Source: Chitinophaga rhizosphaerae
GTDB taxonomy: Bacteria > Bacteroidota > Bacteroidia > Chitinophagales > Chitinophagaceae
Length of the DNA: 64,000 nt
Assembly: GCF_003958645.1 (NCBI RefSeq)
Contig: NZ_RXLO01000001.1
Location: 372,001 to 436,000, forward strand
Direction of reading: 5' to 3'
Positions 58,402 to 64,000 of this stretch are shown here, one piece after another (the first letter of the stretch is position 1; each line of letters starts with the position of its first letter). A program made the translations under genes and the position numbers. The notes below the pieces were generated by a model. It searched no databases and was not told the origin of the DNA. It saw only the letters and a list, made by a program, of their open reading frames with translations.

Positions 58402-59091
58402 TCAGCCTTCAAACGCCATAAGATATTTGTCTATATATTTCTGCTTGCTTTTCAACTTGTATTGCATAACGAACCGCGGATGTTCCAGCGGGATTAGCTT
58501 TTTGAAGAACCCTTCCGCCGCATTTACCTGCTGCACGAAAGCGGCATTTTTCCCCGTTCCCAGCACGTAGGCCACATCCCGGTTAAGGCCGAAGGCCACC
58601 TGCTTGCGGAGGCTTTCCACCATAAACCCGTACACCGCTGCGGTGAGGGCTTTGCTGTCGTAATAATTGTAATTCACTTCCTTTCCGCCCGGTTGCCGGA
58701 TGGTAAAGCCCAGCGGGCACATCGAGCCGATGTAAAAATCCCGGTAAAAGGCCTCCGGCCCGCCATACGCGGCGATCACGTCGTACACGAATACGGAAGA
58801 AACTTCATAGGATTTAAAGCCGGGGTACGATATGCCGCAGGGGTCTGCCAGGCGCGCGGAGTCCGTAAACGGAACGCCGGAAAGCGCGGCGCCGAAGCGG
58901 CCGGGGTTGATGCCGATGATCATCCGCCGCTGGTGGGTTTCCCCGTAAAACTTGCGGTAGAACGCTTCCATTACGGGGACGACGGAGGGATTTTCGGCGA
59001 AAGGGTTCATGATCCGGATGCCAGGCGGCAACTTGCCGGTGAAGGAGAGATGCGTGTTGAAGTGAATGATCTTGTCGGCCATCGTTTTCAT
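58402..59091 (-). CDS. SMUG2-type uracil-DNA glycosylase family protein
   Basis: 229 residues from the ATG at 59091 ([11 protein letters not shown]); the frame runs open to 59199 but the extra residues are composition-poor. The motif [21 protein letters not shown] (about 58-77) matches the SMUG catalytic region (GMNPGPFG...GVPFG), and [14 protein letters not shown] corresponds to the C-terminal HP loop. This group was earlier called DUF4918. It probably removes uracil or oxidised pyrimidines from DNA. Its start lies about 200 bases before thrS on the other strand. Confidence 0.82.
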   Translation of the reverse strand: MKTMADKIIHFNTHLSFTGKLPPGIRIMNPFAENPSVVPVMEAFYRKFYGETHQRRMIIGINPGRFGAALSGVPFTDSARLADPCGISYPGFKSYEVSSVFVYDVIAAYGGPEAFYRDFYIGSMCPLGFTIRQPGGKEVNYNYYDSKALTAAVYGFMVESLRKQVAFGLNRDVAYVLGTGKNAAFVQQVNAAEGFFKKLIPLEHPRFVMQYKLKSKQKYIDKYLMAFEG

Positions 59092-59292
59092 GCCGCAAAA
59101 ATAGGGAAACGGGAATTGTTGGCCGGCCGATGGCGAAAACGCCCGGAAACGGGGCGCCTGCAGGGTTATTTCAGCCCGATTATCGTAATTCGCATGCATT
59201 CATATCCCGCTGATTTAAATCAACTCATGCGGATTTTCAAATTCGTTGCGGATTTTGTAATTTCGCATGCATTTTATTTGAGAAAAGGATTT

Positions 59293-61236
<1,944 letters not shown>

Positions 61237-61335
61237 TCCTTTTGTTCTTAATAAAACAATTTTAACCAATGTGTGGTATGCCGGTCTTAAACAGTCCACC
61301 GTCAGCACCATTCTCTTTTAACAACAAACATTTTA

Positions 61336-62094
61336 ATGCAACAAGGACCAAGACCAAATTTCAGGGGCAGAAACCCCAACTTCAGAAGAGAACAACAACA
61401 GGAACACCGTACCAACAGGATGATCCGCGTTCCGGAAGTAAGGCTGGTAGGCGACAATGTTGAGCCGGGTGTTTACAGCACGGAAGAGGCGCTTCGCATG
61501 GCGCAGGACCAGCAGCTCGACCTGGTGGAGATTTCCCCCAACGCCGCGCCCCCTGTTTGCCGGATCATCGATTATAATAAATTCCTCTACGAGAAAAAGA
61601 AGAAGGAAAAGGAAATGAAGGCCAACGCTCACAAGAGCGAGGTTAAGGAAATCCGCTTCACGCCCAATACCGACGATCACGACTTCGACTTCAAGGCCAA
61701 ACACGCCGAAAAATTCCTCAAGGAAGGCAACAAGGTTAAAACTTATGTGCAGTTCAAAGGCCGCGCCATCATGTTCAAGGAGCGCGGAGAACTGATCCTG
61801 CTGAAGTTCGCCGAACGCCTCGCCGAAGTGGGTGCCCTCGAAGGCATGCCGCTCATGGAAGGCAAGCGCATGATCGCCATCTTTGCTCCCAAATCCAGCA
61901 AGAAGGCCGCCAAACCGCCCAAAGAGCCGAAAGAAGGCGGCGAGCGCCCGGAACGTCCGGAACGCCCCGAGCGTCCGGAGCGCGACCAGGCCCAGCAGCA
62001 ACCGCAGCAACCTCCCGTACGCCGGCCCATCGAGATCAAGTACGCTACCCCGCCCCCCAAGCCCAACGTAGATAACAACAACAGCGGTAACTAA
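61336..62094 (+). CDS. infC: Translation initiation factor IF-3 with long C-terminal tail
   Basis: 252 residues, longer than the usual 170-200. The core is IF-3: MIRVPEVRLVGDNVEPGVYS, DLVEISPNAAPPVCRIIDYN, KFLYEKKKKEKE, then EIRFTPNTDDHDFDFKAKHA and KVKTYVQFKGRAIMFKERGE. The last 60 residues are low complexity, with four ERP repeats, then QQ/PP-rich sequence ending NVDNNNSGN. The ATG at 61336 is preceded two codons earlier by ATT in frame (ATT TTA ATG), as in the AUU-initiated infC of E. coli. thrS lies upstream; no rpmI-rplT follows within the window. Confidence 0.95.
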   Translation: MQQGPRPNFRGRNPNFRREQQQEHRTNRMIRVPEVRLVGDNVEPGVYSTEEALRMAQDQQLDLVEISPNAAPPVCRIIDYNKFLYEKKKKEKEMKANAHKSEVKEIRFTPNTDDHDFDFKAKHAEKFLKEGNKVKTYVQFKGRAIMFKERGELILLKFAERLAEVGALEGMPLMEGKRMIAIFAPKSSKKAAKPPKEPKEGGERPERPERPERPERDQAQQQPQQPPVRRPIEIKYATPPPKPNVDNNNSGN

Positions 62095-62113
62095 TCATTA
62101 CCCCGTACATAAC

Positions 62114-62148
62114 AGCTGACCGGAGCGCACCCCGCATTCCGGTCAGCT
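62114..62148 (+). terminator. Terminator after infC
   Basis: Stem AGCTGACCGGA/TCCGGTCAGCT (62114-62124, 62138-62148) followed by TTCTTTTTTCCC. It lies 19 bases after the infC stop; its right arm overlaps the end of the HEAT-repeat gene on the other strand. Confidence 0.8.
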
Positions 62149-62679
62149 TTCTTTTTTCCCGGGCTTCGACAGCTCCTGCAAAGTCTTCTTCGCACGGCTC
62201 CTGAATCCCGGCGTTGCCCCCTCACGCAACTGATCCTCGATCAGCAATACGATCTCATTCTTTATTTCAGGATAAGTTTTCGCCAGGTTCGCCAGCACCG
62301 TCATCGAAAATGCACGGACGGCAATGGTTTCCTCCGGGTCTTCCAACATCCGGAAACAAACATCCATCACCCGGCCGTGCAGCCGTTCGGGTATGTCGAG
62401 GAATTGCAGCACGCGCACCACGTTCCGTTTAACCGATACCGGTATGCCGGCATCGTCCATCCGGAGCACCATCGCCTCCAGGTGCGGCGCCACCAGTTCC
62501 GGGTGCTGCTCCGCCACCAGGCTCAACGGCCACGCGGCACGCTGCACCACACGGTACTCGTCGTGCAGGAACAGCTCGATCAATTCACCCATCCTTTCTT
62601 CGCTTCTGCCGATATATGCGGCAATGGCTTCGGCCTGGACCCGGGAATGCGCGTCCAGCAGCATCGATCTGATAGTCAT
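62143..62679 (-). CDS. HEAT-repeat protein
   Basis: 178 residues from the ATG at 62679 (MTIRSMLLDAHSRVQAEAIA); a frame to 62742 adds a weak leader. Helical repeats are visible: MGELIELFLHDEYRVVQRAA, LVAPHLEAMVLRMDDAGIP, PVSVKRNVVRVLQFLDIPE, DPEETIAVRAFSMTVLANLA. HEAT repeats serve as protein-binding scaffolds. No catalytic motif. It is convergent with infC, sharing the terminator arm. Confidence 0.75.
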   Translation of the reverse strand: MTIRSMLLDAHSRVQAEAIAAYIGRSEERMGELIELFLHDEYRVVQRAAWPLSLVAEQHPELVAPHLEAMVLRMDDAGIPVSVKRNVVRVLQFLDIPERLHGRVMDVCFRMLEDPEETIAVRAFSMTVLANLAKTYPEIKNEIVLLIEDQLREGATPGFRSRAKKTLQELSKPGKKES

Positions 62680-62753
62680 ATTTACAAAGGTAATTACCTC
62701 GCATCTAACACATTTTCGTTTTCTTTGTTCTACCAACAACAAATCTGACCCAA

Positions 62754-63728
62754 TTGATCAGGAAGGAACTACGGATCATTCTGCTTTCGCTGGGCGTGAG
62801 CGGGGCGCTGACCATCGCCAAGTTTGCGGCGTATTTCCACACGCACTCCGTCGCCATACTTTCCGATGCGCTGGAATCCATCATCAACGTGGTGGCTGGC
62901 GCTTTCGCGTGCTACAGCATATACCTGGCGGGCAAACCCAAAGACGAGAACCATCCGTACGGCCATGGTAAAGTAGAATTCTTCTCCATCGGCTTCGAAG
63001 GCGCCATGATATTCATCGCCGGCGTACTCATCCTCTACAAGGCTGTACAGTACTTCATTTCACCGCCGCAGCTCGAGCATATCGACAACGGTTTGTGGAT
63101 GATCGGCGGCACCGCCGCGGCGAACCTGACTTTGGGGCTTTACCTCATCCGGTCGGGCAGAAAACTCGGTTCCATCACGCTTTCGGGCAACGGGCAACAT
63201 TTGCTGACAGACGCGTACAGCTCCCTGGCGCTCATCGCAGCCTTGCTGGTATTGAAGTTTACGGGACAAATGTGGATAGACCCGCTCGTGTCGGTAATTG
63301 TAGCGGGATTGATCCTGCGGAAAGGGGTTCAGCTCATGCGGCAGTCTATCAGCGGGCTGATGGACGAAACGGATATGAAAGTGGTAGACCATGTGGCGGG
63401 GATCCTGAACCGGAACCGCCGTCCTGCCTGGATCGACGTTCATAACATGCGGGTACAGCAATACGGGAACAACTATCATATCGACTGCCACGTAACCCTG
63501 CCCTGGTACCTGGAGCTTAGCCAGGCGCATGAGGAGCTGAAACGCATGGAAGATTGCGTGAAGCGCGAAATGGGCGCGCACGAAGTGGAATTCTTCATCC
63601 ATGCAGACCCCTGCGTCCCCGAAAGCTGCCGCCACTGCGGGATAGACGATTGCCCGGTCCGGAAACACCCTTCGGAAGGCCGCATCGAATGGAACCGCGC
63701 CAACGTACTGCCCAACCGGAAACATTAG
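62754..63728 (+). CDS. Cation diffusion facilitator transporter with Cys-rich C-terminus
   Basis: 324 residues. The frame has no ATG near its start; TTG at 62754 gives MIRKELRIILLSLGVSGALT. Six membrane segments carry the CDF metal-site motifs: SVAILSDALESIINVV in span 2 and HLLTDAYSSLALIAALL in span 5. The C-terminal cytoplasmic domain ends in a clustered motif CVPESCRHCGIDDC (about 286-300). CDF proteins export Zn, Fe, Mn or similar ions with proton exchange. The Cys cluster could sense or bind a metal. The next gene is a response regulator on the same strand, 30 bases away. Confidence 0.85.
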   Translation: MIRKELRIILLSLGVSGALTIAKFAAYFHTHSVAILSDALESIINVVAGAFACYSIYLAGKPKDENHPYGHGKVEFFSIGFEGAMIFIAGVLILYKAVQYFISPPQLEHIDNGLWMIGGTAAANLTLGLYLIRSGRKLGSITLSGNGQHLLTDAYSSLALIAALLVLKFTGQMWIDPLVSVIVAGLILRKGVQLMRQSISGLMDETDMKVVDHVAGILNRNRRPAWIDVHNMRVQQYGNNYHIDCHVTLPWYLELSQAHEELKRMEDCVKREMGAHEVEFFIHADPCVPESCRHCGIDDCPVRKHPSEGRIEWNRANVLPNRKH

Positions 63729-63758
63729 TCATTCCCACTTTTTTCCTAGATTAGCGCC

Positions 63759-64000
63759 ATGCAAAGGATACTGATCGTTGAAGATGAAGTGAAAGTCGCC
63801 AACGCCGTGAGAATGGGGCTGGAGGAAAACGGATTCGAGGTGGAAGTGGCCTACGACGGGCGGATGGGGAAAAGTCTTGCAACCAGCGGCGATTACGACC
63901 TCGTTATCCTCGACCTCAACCTTCCCCACCACAACGGCTACGAAATCTGCGAACTGATCCGCCGGCGGAACAACAAAGTGGCCGTCATCATGCTGACCGC
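63759..64000 (+). CDS. Response regulator, OmpR type, partial
   Basis: 80 codons are present, starting MQRILIVEDEVKVANAVRMG; the gene runs off the window. The receiver shows the acidic pair ED (VEDE), phosphoacceptor in LVILDLNLPHHNGYEI and VIMLT. The sequence resembles CusR/CopR-like OmpR-family regulators, but the DNA-binding domain is outside. The CDF transporter ends 30 bases upstream, so a metal-response role is possible. Confidence 0.88.
   Translation, partial: MQRILIVEDEVKVANAVRMGLEENGFEVEVAYDGRMGKSLATSGDYDLVILDLNLPHHNGYEICELIRRRNNKVAVIMLT

Noticed and set aside
58693..59292. An extra 200-residue N-terminus on threonyl-tRNA synthetase
   Set aside because: It is antisense to the SMUG2-type gene, and the TGS domain starts at the ATG at 59293.
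61930..62000. Short tandem repeat that might be CRISPR-like or a variable tract
   Set aside because: It codes the ERP repeats of the IF-3 tail; unit length and context do not fit CRISPR or a phase-variable site.

Overview
The window is from a Bacteroidota chromosome, most likely Chitinophagaceae (a Chitinophaga relative). This rests on a type IX secretion sorting domain, TonB-dependent receptors with carboxypeptidase-like N-termini, an ECF sigma/FecR pair with a DUF4974-type tail, a DUF5686 protein, LytTR regulators, promoters of the TAnnTTTG type and few Shine-Dalgarno sequences. No rRNA, tRNA, CRISPR array, transposase or phage gene was seen.

Bases 1-26523 form one large exopolysaccharide (EPS) locus in two divergent arms around a 520-base control region (19143-19662). 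The right arm (+) holds a stand-alone receiver protein, an initiating sugar-phosphate transferase with a receiver-like N-terminus, three glycosyltransferases, an epimerase and a methyltransferase, and closes with a strong terminator at 26486-26523. The left arm (-) holds a glycosyltransferase, an acyltransferase and a 2250-residue type IX-secreted esterase/adhesin-like protein. Behind a terminator follows a tightly overlapping operon: Wzz/Wzc-like protein, acyltransferase, Wzx flippase, glycosyltransferase, a 34-residue membrane peptide, Wzy-like polymerase, a half-length TolC-like protein, a secreted esterase and a partial acyltransferase. Together these can start, extend, flip, polymerise, acylate and deacylate a surface polysaccharide. 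No Wza/OPX export channel is visible in the window.

Bases 26580-34524 are mostly housekeeping: a GNAT-nitrilase fusion with a thiamine-binding protein, a DUF2306 membrane protein divergent from a HxlR regulator, a lipoprotein, a YeiH-like transporter with a fused SpmA-SpmB protein, and the ATPase YchF. Bases 34615-40523 hold a TonB-dependent receptor and methionine genes (metX divergent from osmC-metZ). A small membrane protein, a DUF5686 outer-membrane protein, the tRNA hydroxylase TrhO and a LytS/LytTR two-component pair follow to 46831.

Bases 46983-55608 form a second coherent system on the minus strand: S41 protease lipoprotein, ECF sigma factor, FecR anti-sigma, STN-type TonB receptor, beta-helix lipoprotein and a further lipoprotein. 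This looks like a cell-surface signalling and uptake unit with its own protease and without SusD. The remainder carries an ABC-F ATPase, a DUF3347-like lipoprotein, a SMUG2-type glycosylase, thrS and infC (without rpmI-rplT behind it), a HEAT-repeat protein, a cation diffusion facilitator with a cysteine-rich tail, and the start of an OmpR-type response regulator.
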